NCBI GenBank assembly: GCA_964486295.1
Contig: CAZAMF010000005.1
Location: 120,864-184,863, forward strand
Source of the DNA: CALBZG01 sp964486295
Lineage (GTDB): Bacteria; Bacillota; Clostridia; Peptostreptococcales; Anaerovoracaceae
Length of the DNA: 64,000 nucleotides
Direction: 5' to 3'
Part shown: positions 7,347 through 15,115 of the stretch, piece after piece
Position numbering within the stretch: position 1 is the stretch's first letter
How the letters are laid out: every line of letters starts with the position of its first letter
Made by a program: the position numbers and the translations under genes
Notes under the pieces: model-generated
Seen by the model: the letters and a program-made list of their open reading frames with translations, nothing else
The model's database searches: none
What the model was told of the DNA's origin: nothing

Positions 7347-8801
7347 TTAAAATTCAAGCCGGAATTCCGTCTCACTACTGTCGCTTTTGGCCGATATCCG
7401 AACCCTATGTCTTTCCGCTATCTGTTTGGCAATTGAGAGTCCCAAACCGGTGCCGGTCATATTGTCTTCAGATTTTGTTTGATAGAACCGGTCGAAAATA
7501 TAAGGAATATCTTCAGCCGCTATGCCCGGCCCATGATCAATGATCGCGATTTCTTTATTTTTCAACTCGACCCTGACAGTGCTGTTTTCGGCAGAAAATT
7601 TAACAGCATTGTCCAGAATGATCATCATCATCTGCCGCAAGCGTCCATAGTCACCCCGGATCGAGATGCTTTTCGAGTCCTCCTCATATTCGAATTGAAT
7701 ATCAATATTTTTACTGGCTGCCATATGCCGTGCGCTTCGAACCGCATCGTCCAGGATATCAAAAAGGTTGATTTCTTTGAATTCCAATTTAAAATCGAGA
7801 TTCTGAAGTCTTGCCAGATCCAGTAAATCATTGACAAGCCTCTGCAGCGATATGCTTTCATTCAGCATCTGCTTGTAATAATCCTTGACCTTTGCCGGAT
7901 CCTCCACCACCCCATCGCAGAGAGCCTCCAGCGATCCCCGGATCACCGTAACCGGTGTTCGCAGCTCATGGGAAATATTCGCAACGAAATCGTTGCGCAA
8001 CTTCAGTAGATTTTCACTTTCCCTGCTGGCCAAATCAAGACGCCGGCTCAAAACATCGATAGCAGATGCAAGTTCGCCGATCTCATCTTTTTGAAAAACC
8101 CCTGTTTTCGCCGAATAATCTCCTTCCGCCAATCTCATGGTGGAATCTTTCATTTTTTTCAGCGGCTCTGTAAAAGAAACGGCCATCCAGGCTGATAGAA
8201 GCACAGCCAACACCAGCGCTACCGCCACACTGATAGCCAGAGTTTCAAATCCCTGTGCCACCGCTGAATTCAAACCATCTACCGGAGAGTGCAGCAAAAG
8301 CGCTCCGATCACAGTTCCATCCAGCATGATCGGTGTTCCGACCGTCAGCGTCGGAGCATCCATTAATCCGCTGAAGCCTTCAGTAAACGCCGTTTCGCCC
8401 TGAAACACCTTTTTGACCACAGTATCGGCGTCCGCCGGCAAATCTCCGTAATTGAACGAACCCGTCATCATATGATTCCCTGTTATCAAATCCAGATTTT
8501 CATCCACGATCCAGACCTCAGACATGGCAATATCATCGATATATCGTAAATATGACATAAATCCGGCGTGACCGCTATTCATCATACCCATACCCGAGCC
8601 TGTCCCGTAACCCCAATCGCTTAATAGCTCTGACACTGTCTCCGCAATGGTCACAGCCCGCTTTTCCATCTCCGTCTTCTGGAGCTGCACGGTATGCGCC
8701 CTGAACAGCGTAAAGAAAACGCCGCCGATCACCAGTGAAAATATTAGCAGCGCCGCTGAAAAGTATAAAGTTAGCCGGAATGCGATTTTATTTTTCATCA
8801 T
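7347..8801 (-). CDS. Sensor histidine kinase with extracytoplasmic sensor and HAMP domain
   Basis: A 484-residue membrane kinase. Membrane segments lie at about residues 10-33 and 186-209, with an extracytoplasmic region between that is Gly/Met rich at 64-78. HAMP follows (210-262), then the HisKA motif NISHELRTP with phospho-acceptor His278, the N box ILDNAVKFS, G1 DHGPGIA, F box DRFYQTK and G2 GTGLGLSIA. The start is set at the ATG ATG pair at 8801/8798, which overlaps the response regulator stop by 14 bases with GAAGGG upstream; in-frame codons further up lie inside the regulator gene. Partner of the preceding gene. Confidence 0.93.
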   Translation of the reverse strand: MMKNKIAFRLTLYFSAALLIFSLVIGGVFFTLFRAHTVQLQKTEMEKRAVTIAETVSELLSDWGYGTGSGMGMMNSGHAGFMSYLRYIDDIAMSEVWIVDENLDLITGNHMMTGSFNYGDLPADADTVVKKVFQGETAFTEGFSGLMDAPTLTVGTPIMLDGTVIGALLLHSPVDGLNSAVAQGFETLAISVAVALVLAVLLSAWMAVSFTEPLKKMKDSTMRLAEGDYSAKTGVFQKDEIGELASAIDVLSRRLDLASRESENLLKLRNDFVANISHELRTPVTVIRGSLEALCDGVVEDPAKVKDYYKQMLNESISLQRLVNDLLDLARLQNLDFKLEFKEINLFDILDDAVRSARHMAASKNIDIQFEYEEDSKSISIRGDYGRLRQMMMIILDNAVKFSAENSTVRVELKNKEIAIIDHGPGIAAEDIPYIFDRFYQTKSEDNMTGTGLGLSIAKQIAERHRVRISAKSDSSETEFRLEF

Positions 8802-9483
8802 TTTTCCCTTCAAATTTATAACCCACGCCCCATATTGTCTTAATATCCCACTCATCATGGCCAACTTCTTCAAGTTTTGCACGGATTCTCTTGATATGGG
8901 AGTCCACCGTACGGCTGTCACCGAAATAGTCATAACCCCAGAGGCTGTTCAGTAAATTCTCTCTGGAAAAAACCTTGTTCCGATTTGTGGCCAGTGTCCA
9001 TAAAAGTTCGATTTCCTTTTTCGTCAATGCAATACTCCGGTCCTCAACCGTCACGATATAATCATCTAAATTGATTTTCAGATTGCCATAACTGAAAACT
9101 TGATTTTTTTGGTCTTCGCTTCTGGAAATTCTGCGCATAATTGCGCGTACCCTGGCCATGACTTCAGCCGGCGAAAACGGCTTAACAATATAATCATCTG
9201 CTCCGATATCCAGGCCCATAATTTTTTCAAAATCCTCTCCTCGGGCTGTGATCATGATCACAGGAACATTAGATTTCTTTCTGATCTCCCGGCAGACTTC
9301 AAATCCGTCCATTTTTGGCATCATGACATCCAGCAGAATAATATCCGGTTGGGTCCTTCCGAAAAGTTCCAGTGCTTCGAGTCCGTCAAAAGCAACCTTT
9401 ACGGTAAATCCTTCTTTTTTGGCATATTCTTCAAGAATAGATGTGATCTGTTTATTATCGTCTGCTATCAGTATGGTCGACAT
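8788..9483 (-). CDS. OmpR/PhoB-family response regulator
   Basis: A 231-residue regulator: receiver domain (1-120) with acidic pair Asp8/Asp9, phospho-acceptor Asp52 in LLDVMMPKMDG, Thr in MITARGED and Lys in YIVKPF, then a winged-helix DNA-binding domain (about 130-228) ending TIWGVGYKFE. It is the first gene of a two-gene operon with the sensor kinase. The small secreted protein at 9688 is transcribed divergently from 204 bases away and is a natural target. No regulator box was identified. Confidence 0.95.
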   Translation of the reverse strand: MSTILIADDNKQITSILEEYAKKEGFTVKVAFDGLEALELFGRTQPDIILLDVMMPKMDGFEVCREIRKKSNVPVIMITARGEDFEKIMGLDIGADDYIVKPFSPAEVMARVRAIMRRISRSEDQKNQVFSYGNLKINLDDYIVTVEDRSIALTKKEIELLWTLATNRNKVFSRENLLNSLWGYDYFGDSRTVDSHIKRIRAKLEEVGHDEWDIKTIWGVGYKFEGKNDEK

Positions 9484-9687
9484 TCGTTCACCTCAACAAA
9501 TTTTATGGTTTATTATAGCATATAGCGGTAAGGAAGCTGTGACAAAAGTATGACATTTGAAAAGTGAAAAACACGAATTTGTATGTTCAAAAACACACTT
9601 TTGACATATTTTTTATTTATTCTATCTTCATAACCAGGAGCGATCCTGCGTATCAATTTATCAAATTAAATCAAGGGGGTATTCACC

Positions 9688-10062
9688 ATGACAAAGTTCA
9701 AAAAAATTATGATTATCGGAGCCATGCTTCTAGTGGTTGGGGCTACTACAATAACAGCCTTTGCAGCTTCAGATTTTAACTCTACAGAAGCGCGTGCCGA
9801 AAGATTGGAGACTAAAAAGGAAATCCTGGCGGAGCGGGTCGAGGCCGGTCAGATCACTCAGGAAAGAGCGGATGAAATCATCAGTGCAATTGAAAAAAAT
9901 CAGGCCAATTGCGATGGAACGGGCATTTGCGGGGACGGTCAGAGAGCTTGCGGACAATCCGGCGGAATGTTCGGCAATGGCAACGATAACGGGAATGGAT
10001 TCAGAGGCGGTCAGGGTAACGGCGGGTTCGGCAACTGCGGTAATTGCGGAATTGACGAATAG
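9688..10062 (+). CDS. Small secreted Gly/Asn/Cys-rich protein (DUF2680/YckD-like N-terminal region)
   Basis: A 124-residue exported protein. Residues 1-27 form a signal peptide ending TAFAA. Residues 32-70 form a charged helix (AERLETKKEILAERVEAG, QITQERADEI) like the DUF2680 family. The last 55 residues are low-complexity Gly/Asn with six Cys (CDGTGICG, CGQSGG, CGNCG). ATG is preceded by CAAGGGGGT. Cys pairs in a Gly-rich tail suggest metal or redox interaction at the cell surface, which is inference. Divergent from the two-component system; a strong bidirectional terminator follows. Confidence 0.75.
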   Translation: MTKFKKIMIIGAMLLVVGATTITAFAASDFNSTEARAERLETKKEILAERVEAGQITQERADEIISAIEKNQANCDGTGICGDGQRACGQSGGMFGNGNDNGNGFRGGQGNGGFGNCGNCGIDE

Positions 10063-10088
10063 CTTTTATAAACCAAAAATCATAGTAC

Positions 10089-10115
10089 AACAGCCTGCCC
10101 ATTGGGCAGGCTGTT
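10089..10115. terminator. Bidirectional terminator between convergent genes
   Basis: A 12-bp stem, ACAGCCTGCCCA paired with TGGGCAGGCTGT, lies between the secreted protein gene and the convergent beta-keto acid cleavage gene. T/U-rich sequence follows on the plus side. Confidence 0.85.
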
Positions 10116-10132
10116 GTTGTTATTAAATCAAA

Positions 10133-10948
10133 TTAATTCAGATTCAGTATAGCCATGGCTTCTTCAGGTGATGCAATTCCACGGCCATATGCCCTTGCGA
10201 TGGCTGCCACTCTTTGAACCAGCATTTGATTGGATGCCTTGATGTCAGAATCAATGCTCAATACATCTTCAAGTCCTGTTCTGACATTCCCTCCCATGGC
10301 AATGGCCATCGTGATGAGTTGTAAATGAGCCCTTCCTGCTGCGGTGACACTCCAGGTACTGCCAGGCGGCAGGCTGTCTACCATGTAAAGAAGATTTTTT
10401 GGGGTTCCGGATATGGAGCCCGGTACATTCAGTACCAGATTGAAATGAAGAGGCGCTGTTAACACGCCTTTTTTCAGCAGCCGCTCGGCATTGGATATCA
10501 TAGCCAAATCAAAAGCTTCGATTTCAGGCACAATTCCGTTGTTTCGCATTTTCAAAGCCAGCGCTTCGATGAGTTCCGGTGAATTAGCGTTGACACTGTT
10601 GGGAAAATTAGAGGATCCTGTTGAGAGGCTTGCCATATGAGCCTTCAGATCCAGCATCTGTCCGCGGTATTCTATGGTGTTTTCTCCGCCGCGCGCTCCG
10701 GTTGAAAGCTGCCGGATCACTTTGGCCGATTGACGGTCAAGTTCCTTCAAAATCTGTTCGAATATGTCTCTCCTGCTGGTAGGCAAACCATGTTCATCCC
10801 GTGCGTGAATATGGACGACTGACGCGCCAAGTTCTTCACATTCCTTGATATCTCGTACGATTTCCCCGATGGTGACCGGGGTATTTGGGTTCATCTCCTT
10901 CGTCGGTACATTTCCGGTGTGGGCCAGGGTGATAATCAGCTTTTCCAT
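10133..10948 (-). CDS. Beta-keto acid cleavage enzyme (BKACE / 3-keto-5-aminohexanoate cleavage family)
   Basis: A 271-residue TIM-barrel enzyme. BKACE proteins condense a beta-keto acid with acetyl-CoA and release acetoacetate plus a new CoA thioester; the founding member Kce acts in lysine fermentation. Family marks are ITLAHTGNVPTKEMNP at the start, the zinc-binding VVHIHARDEHG (His45 and His47) and LSTGSSNFPNSVN. No other lysine-fermentation gene (kamA, kamDE, kdd, kal) is visible, so the substrate is open. Its ATG overlaps the stop of the dehydrogenase gene as TAATG, so the two work together. Confidence 0.9.
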   Translation of the reverse strand: MEKLIITLAHTGNVPTKEMNPNTPVTIGEIVRDIKECEELGASVVHIHARDEHGLPTSRRDIFEQILKELDRQSAKVIRQLSTGARGGENTIEYRGQMLDLKAHMASLSTGSSNFPNSVNANSPELIEALALKMRNNGIVPEIEAFDLAMISNAERLLKKGVLTAPLHFNLVLNVPGSISGTPKNLLYMVDSLPPGSTWSVTAAGRAHLQLITMAIAMGGNVRTGLEDVLSIDSDIKASNQMLVQRVAAIARAYGRGIASPEEAMAILNLN

Positions 10949-11850
10949 TATCGGTCTACCTCCTGATCCTTCTTTCGAAATTCAATGCCCAGCAAATCTT
11001 CAAACACGCGTATCATCCCTCCTTTGCCAAGTTTGCCATAGCCTTTTCTGAGGGCTGTCTGATAGGTTGCCGTGGCGGCTGCCAGCAGTGGAAGGGGGAT
11101 CCCTTTTTCAGAGGATATTTCGTTTCCGCTGACCAGGTCTTTATAAGCCTTTTCCATCGGATATCCTTTGTCAAATTCTCCTTGCAATATCTTCGGCGCG
11201 AAAAATTCCGAGGCATAGCTTCTGCCGGTTCCGTTATTGATGACTTCAACAACGTTTTCAGGATCCAGGCCCATATATTTAGACATTGGCAGGATCTCAG
11301 CTATTGCCGCAGCGTTGATATCGAACAGCAGATTGTTGACCAGTTTCATCAGCTGGCCGCTGCCTTCAGCGCCCATGTGTAAAATCGTTTTCCCCATATA
11401 TTGAAGCAAAGGCAGTACTTCGTTAAAGGTTTCCGGTTCTCCTCCGCACATGATCACCAAAGACCCATCGATTGCCCGGCTCAGCATCCCTGATATCGGT
11501 GCGTCCAGGAATCGTACTTTCTTTTTCTTGCATTCGTTGTATAATTCGATAGCCGTGCTGTATTTGATCGTACTGAGATCTACAAGTATGCTGCCGGGTT
11601 TCATATTTTTCAGAAACCCGTTTTCGCCGTAAAATACCGCGCCAATGACTTTGCTGTCCGGCAGGCAGGAAAATATGATATCAGAATCGCTGAGTTCCGT
11701 TAAATGTATTGCTGTTCCGGCACCGGCATTTTCGAATTCGGGATATGACGCATCATTAACGTCATATACAGTAAGCGTCTCTCCGGATTTCAATAAATTT
11801 AGAGCCATTGGTTTACCCATTTCTCCCAGGCCAATAAATCCAAGCTTCAT
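10948..11850 (-). CDS. 3-hydroxyisobutyrate dehydrogenase-family NAD(P)-dependent beta-hydroxyacid dehydrogenase
   Basis: A 300-residue beta-hydroxyacid dehydrogenase. Rossmann motif GFIGLGEMGKPMA is at residues 4-16, the substrate motif DAPISGMLSRA at about 117, and the catalytic-lysine helix GSGQLMKLVNN at about 166. I chose the ATG at 11850, eight bases after AGGGG; a GTG two codons earlier is too close. The enzyme would oxidise a 3-hydroxy acid, giving a beta-keto acid of the type the coupled BKACE cleaves. Exact substrate unknown. Confidence 0.9.
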   Translation of the reverse strand: MKLGFIGLGEMGKPMALNLLKSGETLTVYDVNDASYPEFENAGAGTAIHLTELSDSDIIFSCLPDSKVIGAVFYGENGFLKNMKPGSILVDLSTIKYSTAIELYNECKKKKVRFLDAPISGMLSRAIDGSLVIMCGGEPETFNEVLPLLQYMGKTILHMGAEGSGQLMKLVNNLLFDINAAAIAEILPMSKYMGLDPENVVEVINNGTGRSYASEFFAPKILQGEFDKGYPMEKAYKDLVSGNEISSEKGIPLPLLAAATATYQTALRKGYGKLGKGGMIRVFEDLLGIEFRKKDQEVDR

Positions 11851-11866
11851 CTTCACACCCCTGCTT

Positions 11867-11903
11867 TCTCTTTTTTTCTCTTTTTTTCTCTTTTTTTATA
11901 TTC
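11867..11903. repeat. Short tandem pyrimidine tract
   Basis: Three tandem copies of a 10-11 base unit of the form CTCTTTTTTT, just upstream of the dehydrogenase start. Prone to slippage; no function is evident. Beyond it, 11904-12045 holds nothing I recognise. Confidence 0.7.
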
Positions 11904-12045
11904 CATTATTGTCTTTATTGCTGCTGCCGAGTCTGTAAGCTTCCGAAATCCGATCCCTGTTTATCTCAAATCTGTTTGTGCTGAAAGGACGTAACTCCTT
12001 CAATGATTATATATCAATCATAATGTTTCTGATAGATTTTTATAT

Positions 12046-12074
12046 TTGACAATCGCCCGGTCAAGCGATATATT
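12046..12074 (+). promoter_or_regulatory. Strong promoter for the GntR-ABC operon
   Basis: TTGACA (12046-12051) and TATATT (12069-12074) with a 17-base spacer, close to sigma-A consensus. Confidence 0.8.
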
Positions 12075-12089
12075 TATGCCAGACCAGTT

Positions 12090-12113
12090 AGTTGGTATAG
12101 TAATTAACCAACT
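12090..12113 (+). promoter_or_regulatory. Probable GntR (YtrA-type) operator, overlapping the transcript start
   Basis: AGTTGGT (12090-12096) and ACCAACT (12107-12113) form a 7-bp inverted repeat with a 10-base centre, placed about 15-40 bases after the -10 element. That is where an autoregulatory GntR operator would block initiation or elongation. Seven T residues follow, so it could also act as a weak attenuator. Confidence 0.6.
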
Positions 12114-12144
12114 TTTTTTATATTTAGGGAAAGGAGTGGCTGCT

Positions 12145-12522
12145 TTGTCTCACCATTTTAATAGCGAAAAACCCATTTTTATGCAGATCGCTGAAATGCT
12201 CGAGGATGCGATATTAAATGGCGCATACATAGAGGAAACACAGGTCCCGTCCATAACCGAAATCTCAGTAGCTTATAAAATCAACCCGGCAACGGCTTTA
12301 AAAGGCGTTAATATCCTGGTGGATGCTGACCTTCTTTATAAAAAACGCGGCATGGGAATGTTTGTCCGGAAAGGCGCCAAAGAAAAACTGATTCAACATC
12401 GTAAAGAAGATTTCTTTAACGCTTTCGTAAAGCCACTTATTGTGGAAGCCCGAAACCTGAACATAAGTCAGGACGATTTATACAAGTTGCTGGAAAGGGG
12501 GCAGGAAGAATATGTCGATTGA
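12145..12522 (+). CDS. GntR-family transcriptional regulator, YtrA-like
   Basis: A 125-residue protein: an N-terminal winged helix (PIFMQIAEMLEDAILNGAY, then VPSITEISVAYKINPATALKG recognition helix) and a short C-terminal helical tail with no ligand domain, typical of the YtrA subfamily. I assigned a TTG start at 12145, eight bases after AAGGAG; an upstream frame from 12046 covers the promoter and is not coding. It heads an ABC operon and most likely represses it. The stop overlaps the ATPase start by 11 bases. Confidence 0.88.
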   Translation: MSHHFNSEKPIFMQIAEMLEDAILNGAYIEETQVPSITEISVAYKINPATALKGVNILVDADLLYKKRGMGMFVRKGAKEKLIQHRKEDFFNAFVKPLIVEARNLNISQDDLYKLLERGQEEYVD

Positions 12523-13222
12523 AATCAGACATGTCACTAAAAAATTCGGAAAGACGATCGCATTGGATGATGTTAGCATTTCCTTTGAAGAAGGAGGTAT
12601 CTGCGGGCTTTTCGGCAACAACGGCGCGGGTAAAACTACACTTTTCAATATCATATCAAATAGAATGTTTCCATCCGGTGGCGAAGTCCTCATAGATGGT
12701 GAGCCCATAACGAATAATGACAAAGCCTTGGGTAAACTATTCATGCTCAGCGACGCGAATCTTTATCCGGATGATATGAGAGTAAAGAAAGCTTTTAGGA
12801 CAGCAGCTATGTTTTATCCCGGCTTTGATCTGGACGGTGCTGTTAATCTTGCAAAAAGATTCGGGTTGAATCCATATAAGAAAATCGCGGCTCTCTCCAC
12901 AGGTTACTCCTCTATATTTAAAGTTGCCATGGCTCTGTCGGTAAACGTGCCTTATTTATTGCTGGATGAACCGGTATTGGGTCTCGATGCGCAAAATCGC
13001 GATCTGTTTTACAGATTGCTGCTTGAAAAATACGGTGCCCGCCCTTGCACCATTATCATTTCCACACATTTGATCCAGGAAGTATCTGCAATGATCAATC
13101 AGACCGTGATCATCAGAAACGGCCGTATCATAAAAAATCAAAATCGGGATGAACTTCTTAGCAGCGGAATGGAACTTCAGGACTATTTTATACAGCTGAT
13201 GAACGGGGAGGAATCGAAATGA
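12512..13222 (+). CDS. ABC transporter ATP-binding protein (YtrB-like)
   Basis: A 236-residue ATPase with Walker A GNNGAGKTT (about 35-43), the variant signature LSTGYSSIF in place of LSGGQ, Walker B LLLDEPVLGLD and the switch histidine in ISTHL. The variant signature is usual for ATPases paired with YtrA-type regulators. It overlaps the GntR gene upstream and the permease downstream (ATGA), so all are coupled. These systems are often induced by cell-envelope stress; substrate unknown. Confidence 0.9.
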   Translation: MSIEIRHVTKKFGKTIALDDVSISFEEGGICGLFGNNGAGKTTLFNIISNRMFPSGGEVLIDGEPITNNDKALGKLFMLSDANLYPDDMRVKKAFRTAAMFYPGFDLDGAVNLAKRFGLNPYKKIAALSTGYSSIFKVAMALSVNVPYLLLDEPVLGLDAQNRDLFYRLLLEKYGARPCTIIISTHLIQEVSAMINQTVIIRNGRIIKNQNRDELLSSGMELQDYFIQLMNGEESK

Positions 13223-13977
13223 CAAATATAAATTTTAAACCGGCATTTAAATACTGCTTCCTGAACATGATATCCGGCGTCTCCGTATTTCTTCTGATCA
13301 TGTTCATCATAACCGCTGCAGTTGCAATCACCGCCAACATTTCGATACGGCTGAACGGAGAAATCGCCATCATGTTCAATGCATTTGAAACTGCTGCTGC
13401 TATTGCGGCATTTGTTATTGGCATCGTATCCATCCGCGAGGATATGAGGCTGTTGATGCAAAACGGAGTGGGGCGGCGTACCGCCTTTTTATCTGAAGTT
13501 GCTGTTGCCGTTGCTACGATGGCAATCATGTCGCTGGCCGGCATTCTCATCGCACGGATCGGCGGCACCCTTGCTGCTGACAATGATAATGTCATGATTA
13601 ATACATTGTACAGCTTTCTATTCACGCAGAGAGTGCTTGTCCTGCCGGCGGGAGTCATTTATTGGGAGACCTTTCTGTGGAATTTAATGATCTACCTTTC
13701 CGCCTATTTTACAGGCATGTTTATTTCGCTGCTGTTTTATCGGTTAAGTAAAATATGGAAGGTTGTAGCAGCCATCGGACTACCCGCTTTGTTCCTGATT
13801 ATTCTGCCAACCGTTCTGGTAAAAAGTTTACCGGGGCTCGTGATCTACATTTATTCTATCGATTCGTTTTACGATCCATGGACAGGCATAATGATCGGTT
13901 CAGGAAATACGCTTGTTTTCTGTATCGCTTCATGGCTGATGATAAGGAGGGCTCCGATCAAGCCCGGTATTAAATAG
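13219..13977 (+). CDS. ABC-2-type membrane subunit of the GntR-linked transporter
   Basis: A 252-residue integral membrane protein with six evident hydrophobic segments (about residues 16-40, 52-72, 94-116, 142-172, 180-200, 222-240) and no enzymatic motif. Position directly after the ATPase, with overlapping ATGA, identifies it as the permease partner. It ends RRAPIKPGIK and is followed within a few bases by a methyltransferase gene in the same operon. Substrate cannot be read from sequence. Confidence 0.8.
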   Translation: MTNINFKPAFKYCFLNMISGVSVFLLIMFIITAAVAITANISIRLNGEIAIMFNAFETAAAIAAFVIGIVSIREDMRLLMQNGVGRRTAFLSEVAVAVATMAIMSLAGILIARIGGTLAADNDNVMINTLYSFLFTQRVLVLPAGVIYWETFLWNLMIYLSAYFTGMFISLLFYRLSKIWKVVAAIGLPALFLIILPTVLVKSLPGLVIYIYSIDSFYDPWTGIMIGSGNTLVFCIASWLMIRRAPIKPGIK

Positions 13978-13984
13978 GAGGTAC

Positions 13985-14632
13985 ATGATGAAGAATCTAG
14001 AGAGAAATCCCTGGGAGGATATACTGCTGGAAGATTATGAAAACCACATGAAGCTGGAAAATATCAGGCAGCTTCAAACTTTAAACGGGATCATCAATGA
14101 GCAATTGTACCGTTATGCTGTTTCAGAAATTGCCATTTTGGGCATAGCAGGCGGTAACGGCCTGGAACATGTCGATCCTGCGAAAATCAAAACCGTGTAC
14201 GGTATCGATATTAATCAGGATTACCTGGACGCCTGTAAAAAGAGGTTTCCGGGGCTAAGCAGCACGCTGGTCACGAAGAAGATGGATTTGTCGGATGATG
14301 GTGTTGTTCTGCCGGACGTTGACCTGGTGATCGCCGATTTGACCATAGAATATATCGGGATCAGTCATTTTATCAATGGGCTAAAAAAGACGCATCCGGC
14401 ATTTGTCTCCTGTGTAATCCAGCAGAATTTCGATGGCGGATTCGTATCGGAATCACCTTATGCGGAGTTGCTTTCGGATCTTTCGGATATTCATCAGGAT
14501 ATTGATGAAACTGATTTGTCTGAGTCTATGAAGGGCAGTGGTTACGAATTGGTTTTCAGGGAAGATATCCCATTGCCGAATTCAAAATCCTTCATCTGCC
14601 TGGATTTCAAATATAGCCGAGTCGGTATTTGA
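13985..14632 (+). CDS. SAM-dependent class I methyltransferase
   Basis: A 215-residue protein. The SAM-binding motif I is AILGIAGGNGLEH (about residues 49-61) followed by acidic VYGIDINQDYLDACKKRFP and motif II-like DVDLVIADLTIEYI. A start at either of two adjacent ATGs (13985 or 13988) fits the AGGAGG site. It is the last gene of the GntR-ABC operon, seven bases after the permease, so it may modify the transported compound or a target of it. The substrate is unknown. Confidence 0.8.
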   Translation: MMKNLERNPWEDILLEDYENHMKLENIRQLQTLNGIINEQLYRYAVSEIAILGIAGGNGLEHVDPAKIKTVYGIDINQDYLDACKKRFPGLSSTLVTKKMDLSDDGVVLPDVDLVIADLTIEYIGISHFINGLKKTHPAFVSCVIQQNFDGGFVSESPYAELLSDLSDIHQDIDETDLSESMKGSGYELVFREDIPLPNSKSFICLDFKYSRVGI

Positions 14633-14677
14633 AAAGCGCTTAAGAATTTTGAAATAATCTTGAAAGAGATTCTTAAA

Positions 14678-14706
14678 TAGACAAGCAGGAAATCACTTGT
14701 TATGAT
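14678..14706 (+). promoter_or_regulatory. Promoter for the PspC gene
   Basis: TAGACA (14678-14683) and TATGAT (14701-14706) with a 17-base spacer, 33 bases before the PspC start. Confidence 0.55.
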
Positions 14707-14739
14707 AATAACCAGAGAACACGGATTGGAGGTAAAACC

Positions 14740-15030
14740 ATGGAGAAAAAGTTGTACCGGTCAGATGAAAATAAAATAATTTTTGGTATTTGCGGGGGTA
14801 TCGGTGAATACTTTGACATTGATCCTGTAATTATCAGGCTGATTCTGATCGTGCTGATATGCCTGGGCTTTTCGGGGCTGATTGCTTACATCATTGCGGC
14901 ATTTGTTATTCCGAGACGGCCTATAGCTGCAGCCGGCGGCGGAACAAATCAGAATCAGACTTCCAGTGATAATCGTCCGGGGGTCATCAAAGCTTACGAA
15001 GGCACCTATACGGTAGATAAAGAAGAGTAA
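14740..15030 (+). CDS. PspC-domain membrane protein
   Basis: A 96-residue protein. The PspC signature KLYRSDENKIIFGICGGIGEYF begins at residue 4, followed by one or two membrane segments (about 29-58) and a hydrophilic Asn/Gln tail. PspC-family proteins sense envelope stress or toxins at the membrane. It has its own promoter, GGAGG site and terminator, and is probably monocistronic. Confidence 0.9.
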   Translation: MEKKLYRSDENKIIFGICGGIGEYFDIDPVIIRLILIVLICLGFSGLIAYIIAAFVIPRRPIAAAGGGTNQNQTSSDNRPGVIKAYEGTYTVDKEE

Positions 15031-15042
15031 TGCTGTATAAAA

Positions 15043-15094
15043 ACATATAAAACAGAGACCGGAGCTGGTGGGCTCCGGTCTCTGTTTTATATGT
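15043..15094. terminator. Bidirectional terminator, 23-bp perfect stem
   Basis: ACATATAAAACAGAGACC and the following GGAGC pair perfectly over 23 bp with the mirror arm around loop TGGTGG. It separates pspC from the convergent FAD dehydrogenase and ends with a T-rich arm on both strands. Confidence 0.93.
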
Positions 15095-15115
15095 TCATTT
15101 ATCTTGATCTTTATT

